From Pararhizobium sp. IMCC21322 (GTDB taxonomy: Bacteria > Pseudomonadota > Alphaproteobacteria > Rhizobiales > GCA-2746425), in assembly GCF_030758295.1 (NCBI RefSeq), contig NZ_CP132335.1, positions 496,001-560,000 of the forward strand: a DNA stretch of 64,000 nt, read 5' to 3'. A program made the position numbers and the translations under genes. Positions 1 to 8,052 of the stretch are shown here, piece after piece; the first letter of the stretch is position 1; every line of letters begins with the position of its first letter. The notes below the pieces were generated by a model that saw nothing but the letters and a program-made list of their open reading frames with translations, searched no databases and was not told where the DNA came from.

Positions 1-2
1 AC

Positions 3-431
3 GCCTTTCCCGCGCCCTATCAGCTGGATGCAAGACGCTGCATTTCCTACCTGACCATCGAGCATAAGGGGCCGATCCCGCAAGAATTTCGCACCGCCAT
101 GGGCAATCGTATTTATGGCTGTGATGATTGCCTGGCGGTTTGCCCCTGGAACAAATTTGCCGCCGAGGCGAGGGAAGCAAAACTGCAGGCACGCGCTGAT
201 CTGAAACATCCGGATCTGGCTTTTCTCGCAGGGCTGGATGACGCCGCTTTTCGCAAGCACTTTTCTGGCTCCCCGATCAAACGCATCGGCCGGGATCGGT
301 TTTTGAGAAATGTGCTGATTGCCATTGGCAATTCTGGCGATCCGGATTTGGCAGAGACCGCCCGAACCCACCTAACCGATCCGGACCCGGTGGTGCGCGA
401 TGCTGCGGAATGGGCTCTGGATCAATTCTGA
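3..431 (+). CDS. queG: Epoxyqueuosine reductase, C-terminal part (5' end outside window)
   Basis: Last step of queuosine synthesis: a cobalamin- and [4Fe-4S]-dependent enzyme reduces epoxyqueuosine to queuosine in tRNA. The reading frame is open from base 3, so the gene starts upstream of the window. The visible part has RCISYLTIE followed by [14 protein letters not shown], the Cys-rich segment typical of QueG that binds one of the Fe-S clusters. The C-terminal ~60 residues ([17 protein letters not shown], then a run rich in DPDP and AEWAL) match the HEAT-like repeat that ends this family. It stops at TGA 429-431. A paired palindromic repeat follows. The identification is firm; the start is not visible. 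Confidence 0.95.
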   Translation, partial: AFPAPYQLDARRCISYLTIEHKGPIPQEFRTAMGNRIYGCDDCLAVCPWNKFAAEAREAKLQARADLKHPDLAFLAGLDDAAFRKHFSGSPIKRIGRDRFLRNVLIAIGNSGDPDLAETARTHLTDPDPVVRDAAEWALDQF

Positions 432-479
432 GAATAAAGCGCTTTTCAGGTCAAAACTGGAAAGGCGGTATCCTTAGAT

Positions 480-512
480 TGTGGATTCTCGGAACAAGTC
501 CGAGAACGACGG
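480..512 (+). repeat. Dispersed palindromic element, copy 1
   Basis: Perfect 8-bp inverted repeat TTCTCGGA / TCCGAGAA (486-493 and 499-506) with a 5-base loop, set in a ~30-bp conserved unit that begins TGTGGA and ends ACGACGG. The same unit recurs, in either direction, at 562, 7387, 7559 and 21134. Copies 1 and 2 point towards each other across 50 bp, downstream of queG and of the opposing aldo/keto reductase gene. Confidence 0.8.
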
Positions 513-561
513 CAGAGGGCTGTCATCCGTTGGAGAACTGTCCGCTCACCACCCCCAAACC

Positions 562-592
562 CCGTCATTCTTGGACTTGTTCCGAGAATCCA
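562..592 (-). repeat. Dispersed palindromic element, copy 2
   Basis: Reverse-orientation copy of the unit at 480-512, with two differences over about 31 bp (one breaks the first arm: TTCTTGGA instead of TTCTCGGA). Together with copy 1 it could fold into one large hairpin between two convergent genes, so it may end transcription or stabilise transcripts. Confidence 0.8.
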
Positions 593-638
593 TGATCAAG
601 GTTTGTAGCCATCTTCAAATCCAGCGCTGTCAAACCGC

Positions 639-1658
639 CTAACAGAAATTTTCCACGCCGAGCCATTGGGTGCGGGTGTAGCGGTCGCCATGGGCCCAGC
701 CGACGGGCAGAATTTTCTCAATCTCGGCCATGATGTCAGCTGTCATCTGAAAATCACTCGCGGCGGCGCATTCTGCAAGATGGTCTGCGCTGCGTGTGCC
801 GGGAATGGGAATAAGATGGTTGCCTCGTGCCAGACACCAAGCCAGCGACAGGGTGATTGGTTTGGTGCCCAGATCCGCCGCATAATTCTTGAAGCCTTCG
901 ACCTTTTCGGCATTATAACTGAAATTCGGCTCTACAAATCGCGGATTGGCTTTCCGGAAATCCGTGTCCTCAAATTGGTTGGGATCAGGTGTTTTCGTTC
1001 CGAACATACCGCGCCCGACAGGCGAGAATGGCACAAAGGCAATTTCCAGCTCTGCGCAGGTCTGAACCATCCCCAGATCAGCCGTTCGGGTCCACAGGGA
1101 ATATTCGCTTTGTACGGCGTCAACGGGTCCGACGGCTGTGGCGCGTCGCAGGGATGCGGGGGAAATTTCTGAAAACCCGATGCCGCCAATTTTGCCTTCA
1201 GCCTTGAAAGCCAGAAGCGTTTCCATCACCTCCTCGATCTCCAGATCCGGATCACGGCGATGGATGTAATAAAGCGAGACGTGATCAACCCCGAGACGTT
1301 TGAGAGATTTTTCCAGCTCGGATCGCAGATAATCCGGCTTGTTGTTGAACCCACGCACGCCGGTGTCCGGATCGCGTCCGATACCTGCTTTTGTGGCAAT
1401 GGTAAATTTGTCTGCATTGCCCTTCAGGAAAGAACCAATCGTCGCCTCTGATTTGCCCATACCATAGACATTGGCCGTGTCGAGAAAGTCGATGCCAAGG
1501 TCCAGAGCTGCGCTCAGCGTGGCATGGGAGGTGGTCTCACTGGTTGGACCGTAAAATCCTGCAAAACTCAGGCAACCCAAGCCTATCTCGGATACTTTGG
1601 TGCCGTCTTTCAAAAGTTGACGTTGTTTCAAGAGTTCAGTCCTTTTGCTGGCCAACAC
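639..1658 (-). CDS. Aldo/keto reductase
   Basis: NADPH-dependent oxidoreductase of the aldo/keto reductase superfamily, 339 residues, cytosolic. The catalytic tetrad is visible: Asp60 (DTA), Tyr65 (NVYG), Lys90 (ATKAG) and His133 (YYIHRRD). The NADPH-binding end is also present (PIPGTRSADHL). The substrate cannot be inferred. It resembles the group of potassium-channel-beta/YdhF/IolS-like reductases with a GFSEIS segment. The only Met near the N-terminus is the first, so the start is taken there. A degenerate copy of its first ~90 codons lies just upstream at 1740-2008. Confidence 0.9.
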   Translation of the reverse strand: MLASKRTELLKQRQLLKDGTKVSEIGLGCLSFAGFYGPTSETTSHATLSAALDLGIDFLDTANVYGMGKSEATIGSFLKGNADKFTIATKAGIGRDPDTGVRGFNNKPDYLRSELEKSLKRLGVDHVSLYYIHRRDPDLEIEEVMETLLAFKAEGKIGGIGFSEISPASLRRATAVGPVDAVQSEYSLWTRTADLGMVQTCAELEIAFVPFSPVGRGMFGTKTPDPNQFEDTDFRKANPRFVEPNFSYNAEKVEGFKNYAADLGTKPITLSLAWCLARGNHLIPIPGTRSADHLAECAAASDFQMTADIMAEIEKILPVGWAHGDRYTRTQWLGVENFC

Positions 1659-1739
1659 GGTGTTGTTAAATCATCTGGTTAAACTGCATCATCCAGGCTT
1701 CGGGCTCAACCTGGTTGCCGTTAAAATAGTTGCACCCGC

Positions 1740-2008
1740 GCGCCTTTTGCAGCGGTGGTGAATCAGCAATGATGAATATGTCTGCGATGCCATCAGGAAG
1801 AAGCCAATCATGGTTTCCGATGTGGCGATACCGCAGGCATTTTCGGTCTCGAGAAAATCAATGCCGAAGTTCAAAGCCGGGCTCAGCGTTTCATGGAAGG
1901 TAACTGCACTGGTCGGGCCGGAATACCCGGCAAAACTCAGGCAGCCAGATCAATCTCCGCCACCAATGTGCCATCGTTCAAAAATTGACGTTGTTTCAAG
2001 AGCGAGTT
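1740..2008 (-). pseudogene. Decayed N-terminal copy of the aldo/keto reductase
   Basis: Read on the minus strand, this stretch repeats the start of the neighbouring reductase: KQRQFLNDGTLVAEI against KQRQLLKDGTKVSEI, then GIDFLETENACGIATSETM against GIDFLDTANVYGMGKSEAT. Small indels and stops break the frame, and similarity fades after the equivalent of residue ~90. It looks like a tandem duplication of which one copy degraded, the catalytic Tyr already being lost (NACG for NVYG). Confidence 0.75.
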
Positions 2009-2136
2009 TTCGTTGAATTCAGGGGGGTCAGCTTCGTTTCACGAAATTACTTTTGCGACAAAAATCTGCCCATCCATGCCATTTGGATCGGGTTCAGATA
2101 TCAGGCCAATTGGGGTGCATCAGTGCGCAGAAACAC

Positions 2137-3432
2137 TCAAGAGTAAAAATATGATGGCACTCGTTTGTTTTCTGAAGTCGGTTTGGAGGCGGGATCGACC
2201 GTCTCAACAAACTTACTCCTCGTTGCATTCGAAAACTCAAGATATGTGGCTTTATCTACGATAATTGATGCGGCATCACGTGGACCAAGGTCGCAAACTA
2301 TTTTTGCCAAAGAAGCAGTTCGACCCAATATGCTGGTCGTTCGCATTTGGCCAAACGAAAAACCGATGGAGTGAATCACACCAGTCGACAGGCCGAACCT
2401 TAAAAACAATTCGGCTTTCAGATGCAAAAGATCAGCCCGATAGTCTTGCATTAGACGGTCGAATTGCCGTTGGATGCTGAGAGCGCAATTCATTGCGCGG
2501 TCTGCAGAGCATTCGTTTTGGGCATTGTCGTCATCTACAAATGCCGCAAGAAATCCATCTCCAGTGTAGCTTTCAAACATCCCATTGAGTTTTGCCATCT
2601 CAATTGATGAAGCACCAATGACTTCCTGTATCAGGTGCATTGTTACCGCGCTGCGTGCCTCGTCTATGAAAAGTCCGGATGAATTTGAAATATCCATCGA
2701 GAGTACAGTGCCGCGCCGGGAAGTGCTGGGAATTTTCAGGCCAATCTTCTCAATATTCGATTGGTTGTCGCCGCAAAACACCTGGCCAAGAGAGACCAGT
2801 TTGTCTCGATGTGATTGGATGGCCTTTGTGGCTTGGTTTGCGTCAATCCCATTGGTGGAAGAGGACAGCAACTGGACGACGCCTACTTTACTGCGACTAC
2901 CAGAAAGCGCGCTGGTTTGCAGACATTCAGCGTAAGTGGAATTTGGGCTGAAACCATCAAATTTAAAACTCGTATTTTGTGATGAAACGCTTGCATTTGT
3001 GAAAAAAGACTCGACCGCACGTGCGTCTTTTCCAGAAAATACCGTGCCGATAAATAGATTTTCAGACAAATCGCTTGGTGCCGTTGCCAACACAATCAAG
3101 CCAAGAAAATTTCCATCGGCATTTTGCACCGGCACATAAAATGTTGCGCGCTCGGCGTCGGAATGAGCAAGCACATCATTCAGCGTTGAGACCAACGCGC
3201 TCTTATTGGCGATTTGTTCTGCAAAAGAATCATTCGTATCGCGGGCAGAATTCTCCAATTCGCCAATGCGCTTATCACGATACAACAGTTGATTTTTGAG
3301 GTTTTGTAACTCGGTCTCTACTAGTTTGGTGCGATGCCGATTAATTAAAACAGCGGCGAGCGCGGTACAAAGTGCTGGTGCCAAAGCAACAAAAACTGGA
3401 GAAGATAGTATCTCAAGATAATTCAAAGCCAA
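2137..3432 (-). CDS. Membrane protein with GAF-like region and divergent class III nucleotide cyclase domain
   Basis: 431 residues. One membrane helix (about 10-30), a charged helical stretch (35-80) that may be coiled coil, a GAF-like region (about 85-220), then a class III adenylate/guanylate cyclase homology domain. The domain shows the first metal Asp in LSMDISNSSG (Asp247) and the GDG turn at 291-293 (ESYTGDGFLAAF). The usual substrate Lys before GDG is Ser here, and the Asn/Arg transition-state pair expected near LGRTASLAKI (370-379) is not seen. It may therefore be a weak, altered or inactive cyclase, or one acting as a dimer partner. It is a single gene with AT-richer flanks. What it senses is unknown. 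Confidence 0.75.
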   Translation of the reverse strand: MALNYLEILSSPVFVALAPALCTALAAVLINRHRTKLVETELQNLKNQLLYRDKRIGELENSARDTNDSFAEQIANKSALVSTLNDVLAHSDAERATFYVPVQNADGNFLGLIVLATAPSDLSENLFIGTVFSGKDARAVESFFTNASVSSQNTSFKFDGFSPNSTYAECLQTSALSGSRSKVGVVQLLSSSTNGIDANQATKAIQSHRDKLVSLGQVFCGDNQSNIEKIGLKIPSTSRRGTVLSMDISNSSGLFIDEARSAVTMHLIQEVIGASSIEMAKLNGMFESYTGDGFLAAFVDDDNAQNECSADRAMNCALSIQRQFDRLMQDYRADLLHLKAELFLRFGLSTGVIHSIGFSFGQMRTTSILGRTASLAKIVCDLGPRDAASIIVDKATYLEFSNATRSKFVETVDPASKPTSENKRVPSYFYS

Positions 3433-3786
3433 AGCCTTGCTCGAGTAATGTTTGAATTTCCGTTGCGGATACCGAACTATCGATATGATACAATTAAATT
3501 GGATTCATCGCAAATGTATCTGGTTTTCACATATGAATAGTGCTGAAGAGTGAGTTGGGATAATATCCGCTGCTTCGCAGACATTGCATTGCGTCTGTGA
3601 AGCGCATTCCTGGCAGCACTAACCCTGCTTTCAAGCTGACCCACTGGCGTGGTATGTAATCTGTTGCTGCCTTTGGCGGACACAAATCAGCCATAAGCCA
3701 AAAGCAGTCTGACTGAAAAGCGCGAACCCGACATCAACCCAAACACCAACACCAACCCATATGCGGCACCAAAACCAGTTTCAGTG
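3433..3786. other. Intergenic region with a strong hairpin
   Basis: No convincing gene. The stretch is AT-rich compared with its neighbours and separates the divergent cyclase-like and DUF930 genes, so it should hold both promoters. It contains an 11-bp stem, GCTTCGCAGAC (3572-3582) and GTCTGTGAAGC (3593-3603), with one G-T wobble and a 10-base loop; no T-run follows on either strand. A CCAACAC-type simple repeat lies at about 3735-3760. Confidence 0.5.
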
Positions 3787-4659
3787 ATGAGTATTGCAGG
3801 GATTTCCAAAATTGGGCTTGAAGCGTGGTGCTTGCTGGCCTCCGTAACGGCCCATGCGTTGGTCGTGGCCATGATGCTTGCGCTTCCGGCCGTGGCCCAG
3901 CCTGAAGTGGCGGATGAGGAGCGCGTGTCCGTCGAGGTTGTTACGCCGGAAGAGTTGCAGGAGATCATCGAAGCTGCGCGCGTTGAACAGCCCGAGCCAG
4001 AGTTGGATCCGTCCGTTCTGGAGCCAACTCCCGAACCGCAGGTGAATGTGGAGGAAGAAGCTGAAGAGGACGCGGAATCAAAGCCTGAAAACACCACCGG
4101 AGCGGATGCGGAGCCAGCACCAGAGGCGGCTGAGGCATCCAAGACTGGAAATCAGGACGTGGTGGACCAGGCTTCGCCAGATGCAGAAAAGCCAGAAGCA
4201 GTCAAACCTCGCATAACACCCGGTGGCCCGGCAGCAATAGGTCCCAAATCAGAGGCAGAACCCCGTCAATTGGCGCGGACATTGCCGTCAATACCGCGGC
4301 CCGGTCAGCCTATTGTCATTCCCCGCAAGCGCGTGGCGCCACCGGAAGAAGAAGTGGTTGTTGGAGATCGCAAGCGCGAGACGCTTTGTCATGACGCTGC
4401 CAAATCCGAGATCAAAAAGTCCCGCCCGGAATTAAATCCGGACGTTGTCATTTCCTCAGCCATTGTTGGTTCGGAAGCCGCAGCCAATGTCATAGTTGCC
4501 AATGGCGCAGCCTTTCGAAGCGACGGTCGCTGGTACAATTTCAAATTCCGCTGCGAAGCCGACCCATTTGAGGAAAAGCTGATTGCATTTGATTATCTCA
4601 TTGGCCCGGCCTTTCCTGAAGGGGAAGTGGTTGAGGTCAAGGTCGCGGAAGAGAATTGA
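3787..4659 (+). CDS. DUF930 protein, membrane-anchored with a long acidic Pro/Glu-rich linker
   Basis: 290 residues. One N-terminal membrane helix (about residues 8-37) is followed by an acidic, Pro- and Glu-rich stretch (about 40-190), as in TonB-like anchored periplasmic proteins, and then a globular C-terminal domain with LCHDAAKSEIKKSRPELNP, VNGA-like and RWYNFKFRCE segments that I recognise as DUF930, a domain found mainly in Rhizobiales. Two Cys (in TLCHD and RCEAD) could form a disulfide. GTG at 3784 and ATG at 3787 are adjacent; the ATG is preferred. It ends 7 bp before the racemase gene, so the two are probably co-transcribed. Function is unknown. Confidence 0.75.
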   Translation: MSIAGISKIGLEAWCLLASVTAHALVVAMMLALPAVAQPEVADEERVSVEVVTPEELQEIIEAARVEQPEPELDPSVLEPTPEPQVNVEEEAEEDAESKPENTTGADAEPAPEAAEASKTGNQDVVDQASPDAEKPEAVKPRITPGGPAAIGPKSEAEPRQLARTLPSIPRPGQPIVIPRKRVAPPEEEVVVGDRKRETLCHDAAKSEIKKSRPELNPDVVISSAIVGSEAAANVIVANGAAFRSDGRWYNFKFRCEADPFEEKLIAFDYLIGPAFPEGEVVEVKVAEEN

Positions 4660-4666
4660 GGACGTC

Positions 4667-5362
4667 ATGAAAACCATTGGCCTGATTGGCGGCATGAGCT
4701 GGGAAAGCACTGTGGTTTACTACCAGTTGCTCAACCGCGGGGCGCGCGAGCGGCTTGGTGGCCTGCATTCGGCCAAGCTGTTGCTGTGGTCTTTTGACTT
4801 TGCCGACATAGAAGCCATGCAGGCAAAGGGTGATTGGGACGCAGCCACCAACGCCATGATTGATGCCGCCTGCGCGCTGGAACGCGGCGGCGCTGACTGC
4901 GTGGTTATCTGCACCAACACCATGCATAAAATGGCAGATGCTGTGCAGCAATCGGTGGAAATCCCGCTCATTCATATTGCCGATGCCACCGCCGTGGCCA
5001 TCAAGGCTTCGAGAGCTAAAAAACCTTTGCTGCTGGCAACGCGCTACACCATGGAGCAGGATTTCTACAAGGGGCATTTGCGAGACCGCCATGGCGTGGA
5101 GACAATGGTGCCTGATGAGGCCGGACGAACGCTGGTCCACGACATTATCTACAATGAATTGTGCCAGGGCATCGTCCGCAAGGATTCCAGAGAAGCCTAT
5201 CTGGAGACCATTCAGCGCGCTCAACAGCAGGGCGCTGATGGCGTTATTTTCGGTTGCACGGAAGTAGGCCTGCTGATCGCACAGACGGATTTTGATCTGC
5301 CTGCTTTTGATACCACAGCACTTCATGCAACAGCGGCTTTGGACTTTGCTCTGGACAATTAG
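4667..5362 (+). CDS. Aspartate/glutamate racemase family protein
   Basis: 231-residue cytosolic racemase of the PLP-independent Asp/Glu family (aspartate racemase or YgeA-like broad-specificity racemase). The opening IGLIGGMSWEST is characteristic. The two catalytic cysteines are Cys82 (VICTNTMHK) and Cys197 (FGCTEVGL). The reading frame is open further upstream into the previous gene, but the ATG at 4667 puts the conserved start in place. It likely makes D-amino acids for the wall or helps break them down; the exact substrate is not readable. Confidence 0.9.
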   Translation: MKTIGLIGGMSWESTVVYYQLLNRGARERLGGLHSAKLLLWSFDFADIEAMQAKGDWDAATNAMIDAACALERGGADCVVICTNTMHKMADAVQQSVEIPLIHIADATAVAIKASRAKKPLLLATRYTMEQDFYKGHLRDRHGVETMVPDEAGRTLVHDIIYNELCQGIVRKDSREAYLETIQRAQQQGADGVIFGCTEVGLLIAQTDFDLPAFDTTALHATAALDFALDN

Positions 5363-5444
5363 AAGTTGGCCATCACAAGCGGCTTCACGCGGTTAACGCA
5401 ATCGCGTATGAAGCTGGCGGTTTCCGCATCTGTAAGGATTTGAA

Positions 5445-5900
5445 ATGTCCATAAAAGTTCGGCCTGTAGCTGAAAGTGATAAGCTGGTCTGGCGGCAAAT
5501 GTTTGATGAATATGCCACTTTCTACAAGACGGCGGTGCCCGATGGCGGCCATCAAACGGTCTGGGACTGGATTTTTGATCCGGCAGCGGACTTCTGGAGT
5601 GAAGTTGTTGAAGATGCTGACGGAAAGCTCATCGGTTTCACCCAGTATCAGTTGATGTTCCGCTCTCTTGGTGGTGGCAAGGTTTGCTATATGAGCGATC
5701 TCTATGTCCGGCCCGGCAATCGGGGCAGCGGGGCAGGTCGCGCTCTGATTGACCACGTCGTCGGCTTTGCCAAGGCAAACGGGATTGCAAATGTGCGTTG
5801 GCTGACCCAGGATTTCAACTATGACGCCCGGCGCCTGTATGACAGCTATGTCAGCAAATCCGATTTTGTCCTTTATTCGATTCCGATTGAGACCCAGTGA
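5445..5900 (+). CDS. GNAT family N-acetyltransferase
   Basis: 151 residues with the GNAT fold: strand MSDLYVRP, then the acetyl-CoA pyrophosphate loop RGSGAGRALIDHV (about 92-104), then the C-terminal half with NYDARRLYDSY. The substrate is unknown. The stop overlaps the GTG start of the next gene (GTGA at 5897), which indicates translational coupling. Confidence 0.88.
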   Translation: MSIKVRPVAESDKLVWRQMFDEYATFYKTAVPDGGHQTVWDWIFDPAADFWSEVVEDADGKLIGFTQYQLMFRSLGGGKVCYMSDLYVRPGNRGSGAGRALIDHVVGFAKANGIANVRWLTQDFNYDARRLYDSYVSKSDFVLYSIPIETQ

Positions 5901-6799
5901 CCAAAAACCTTTTCATCTTCGGGCTTGGTTATTCTGCCCGTGTTTTCGCTCAGATGATGCATGCTGATGGATGGCAGTTGATCGGGACAACCCGCAGCGA
6001 AGAGAAAGCTGCGGATCTGGCGAAAGCCGGATTCAAGCCAATCATCTATAGCGGCAGTGTTTCTGATGACATCACAACAGCATTGCACGAGGCTGACGCC
6101 GTTTTAATGTCTATCGCGCCCGACCCGGATGAGGCGGAGGCGCACCCCGAATTTGGCGGCGATCCGGTTCTGAGAGATTTTGCGGATCAGTTGAAAACCC
6201 TGCCGAAAAAGCCATGGCTTGGCTATCTGTCCACTGTGGGTGTTTATGGCAATCATGATGGTGCATGGGTGGATGAAACCACGGATTGTCGACCTGTCTC
6301 CAGACGCTCTAAAGCGCGGATTGCTGCCGAGACAGCCTGGCAGACTATGGCCGATGCAGCGGGCCTGACGCTGGGTATTTTTCGCCTCTCGGGCATTTAC
6401 GGGCCGGGGCGCAACCCGCTTGAAAAAGTCGCGCGTGGCCAAGGCCGCCGCATCAACAAACCGGGACAGGTTTTCAACCGCATTCATGTCAATGATATTG
6501 CCTCAGCGCTGGCGCTGGCCGTAGCGCAGAACAACGGCGGCATCTTCAACATCACCGACAATGAACCGGCCCCACCGCAGGACGTCGTGGCATTTGCCGC
6601 CAAGCTGCTGGACGTCGATGTGCCGCCGCTGATTCCGTTTGATGAGGCGGATTTATCGCCTATGGGGCGCTCTTTTTATGGCGAGAACAAGCGCGTTTCC
6701 AACGCAAAATCCAAAGCTGAACTGGGTTTGCGCTATAGTGTTCCGGACTATCGCACTGGCATGAATCTGGCTCTGAAATCTCTAAGGGCGCGCGGATGA
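5897..6799 (+). CDS. NAD(P)-dependent epimerase/dehydratase (SDR family, YeeZ-like)
   Basis: 300 residues. The N-terminal dinucleotide-binding motif is FGLGYSARVFA (about 8-18), a GxGYxA variant typical of the YeeZ-like atypical extended SDRs. LSTVGVYGNHDG and GIYGPGRNPLEK follow, as in nucleotide-sugar epimerases; YGNH takes the place of the usual YxxxK. It starts at GTG with a 4-bp overlap on the GNAT gene and ends with an ATGA overlap on the DHFR-like gene, so the three form one tight operon. Substrate unknown. Confidence 0.85.
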   Translation: MTKNLFIFGLGYSARVFAQMMHADGWQLIGTTRSEEKAADLAKAGFKPIIYSGSVSDDITTALHEADAVLMSIAPDPDEAEAHPEFGGDPVLRDFADQLKTLPKKPWLGYLSTVGVYGNHDGAWVDETTDCRPVSRRSKARIAAETAWQTMADAAGLTLGIFRLSGIYGPGRNPLEKVARGQGRRINKPGQVFNRIHVNDIASALALAVAQNNGGIFNITDNEPAPPQDVVAFAAKLLDVDVPPLIPFDEADLSPMGRSFYGENKRVSNAKSKAELGLRYSVPDYRTGMNLALKSLRARG

Positions 6800-7353
6800 C
6801 GCCGACGCACACCATAGACGGTTACGCAATTGTCTCGGATAATCACTGCATTGCCGATGCAGATGGCAACATGCCCGAATGCCTGAAAAATGAGGCTGAC
6901 TGGGCCTATTTTCAGGCAGCGCTTGATGCGGCGACACTGACAGTCATTGGCCGCAAGGGCCACGCCGCCAATCCGAACCACAAGAACCGCAGGCGCTTGA
7001 TCCTGTCGCGGTCGGTCAAAGCTTTGGAACACCGTGCAGATGGCTGGTGGTGGAACCCCGCCGGGCATGATTGGGCTGATGTGCTGCGACAAGTGGCACC
7101 GGAAGGCGGAGCGATTGCTGTTCCCGGTGGCCGTGATGTGTTCGATCTGTTTTTGCAACTGGGCTATTCCAGTTTTCATCTGGCGCGGGCGCAAGGCACA
7201 CACGTGCCAGATGGTACAAAGTTGTTTTCAAACCTTGAGGTTACAACGCCGGAACAAATGCTTGTCAGCCATGGCCTGCAGCAAGAACCTACCGGATGGC
7301 TGGATAAGGCCGAGCGCATCAGCATGACCATCTGGCGTGGGAACAGGCGCTGA
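6796..7353 (+). CDS. Dihydrofolate reductase-like protein
   Basis: 185 residues. Its layout matches the DHFR/RibD C-terminal fold: start TIDGYAIVSDNHCIADADGNMP, then LTVIGRKGH, RRRLILSRS, and GGAIAVPGGRDVFDLFLQLG, the last resembling the glycine-rich NADPH-binding segment. It is likely an NADPH-dependent reductase rather than the housekeeping FolA. The ATG overlaps the SDR stop. Downstream lies a repeat pair. Confidence 0.7.
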   Translation: MTPTHTIDGYAIVSDNHCIADADGNMPECLKNEADWAYFQAALDAATLTVIGRKGHAANPNHKNRRRLILSRSVKALEHRADGWWWNPAGHDWADVLRQVAPEGGAIAVPGGRDVFDLFLQLGYSSFHLARAQGTHVPDGTKLFSNLEVTTPEQMLVSHGLQQEPTGWLDKAERISMTIWRGNRR

Positions 7354-7386
7354 ACTGACTAGGGCTGTTGGGGCGTTTTGTCTGTT

Positions 7387-7420
7387 TGTGGACCCTCGGA
7401 ACAAGTCCGAGGGTGACGGG
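7387..7420 (+). repeat. Dispersed palindromic element, copy 3
   Basis: Same unit as at 480, with arms CCCTCGGA / TCCGAGGG (7393-7400 and 7406-7413): compensated base changes keep the stem, a sign that the fold is conserved rather than the sequence alone. It forms a head-to-head pair with copy 4, again between two convergent genes. Confidence 0.8.
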
Positions 7421-7558
7421 TGGTGTGGCTTGTTTGGAGGATTTGCAGCGGTGGCGCTTCGCAGGTCTTCTAAATAAATGCGTAGATGACCGCTGCCTCA
7501 TTCGGAGCCATACTGATCTGTCCCGACAAGCTATCGCCGCCCGTAATCAAACCCGCCA

Positions 7559-7589
7559 CCGTCATTCTCGGACTTGGTCCGAGAATCCA
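7559..7589 (-). repeat. Dispersed palindromic element, copy 4
   Basis: Reverse-orientation copy: CCGTCATTCTCGGAC, then TTGGTCCGAGAATCCA. It is nearly identical to copy 2. It lies 38 bp before the end of the VOC-family gene on the minus strand. The 274-bp gap 7354-7627 holds only this repeat pair. Confidence 0.8.
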
Positions 7590-7627
7590 TCAGCGACACG
7601 AGAACCAGTGCCAAGTCAGCTCAGAAC

Positions 7628-8050
7628 CTAACTGGCAAACACCCGTTCAAAATCCCGAAATGTTTTGAATTCCAGCGCCACATCGCCCGGTGCATCGACA
7701 AAAAATGTGCCCTGTTCACCCGGTTCCCCTTCAAACCGCATTTGCGGCTCAATGCGAAAGTTGACGTTGGCGTTGCGCAGTCGTTGGGTCAGTGCGTGCC
7801 AGTCATCCCAGGCCAGCACCACGCCGAAATGCGGCATGGGCACGGATTTGTTGTCGACCGCGCCTGTGCCGCCTTCTGCCATCATGGATCGGCCCTGATG
7901 CAGCGAGAGCTGATGCCCGAACAGATCAAAGTCGATCCACGTATCTGCTTCCCGGCCCCGCTGGCAGCCAAGGACGTCCTCAAAGAAGGCCGCAGCGGCT
8001 GTCAGGTCGGTGACCGGAAAGGCCAGATGAAAGGGGGTGAGCTGTCGCAA
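7628..8050 (-). CDS. VOC family (glyoxalase/dioxygenase superfamily) protein
   Basis: 140 residues with the vicinal-oxygen-chelate pattern: PFHLAFPVTDLTAAAAFFEDVLG at the start (His7 as a likely metal ligand), a central MPHFGVVLAWDDW, and a closing FFVDAPGDVALEFKTF whose Glu is the usual last ligand. The reaction is unknown. It starts 2 bp after the dctP gene ends and is probably translated from the same transcript. Confidence 0.85.
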   Translation of the reverse strand: MRQLTPFHLAFPVTDLTAAAAFFEDVLGCQRGREADTWIDFDLFGHQLSLHQGRSMMAEGGTGAVDNKSVPMPHFGVVLAWDDWHALTQRLRNANVNFRIEPQMRFEGEPGEQGTFFVDAPGDVALEFKTFRDFERVFAS

Positions 8051-8052
8051 AT

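Noticed and set aside
666-1172. 168-codon frame antisense to the aldo/keto reductase
   Set aside because: Shadow of the catalytic-domain codons; Cys-rich random composition.
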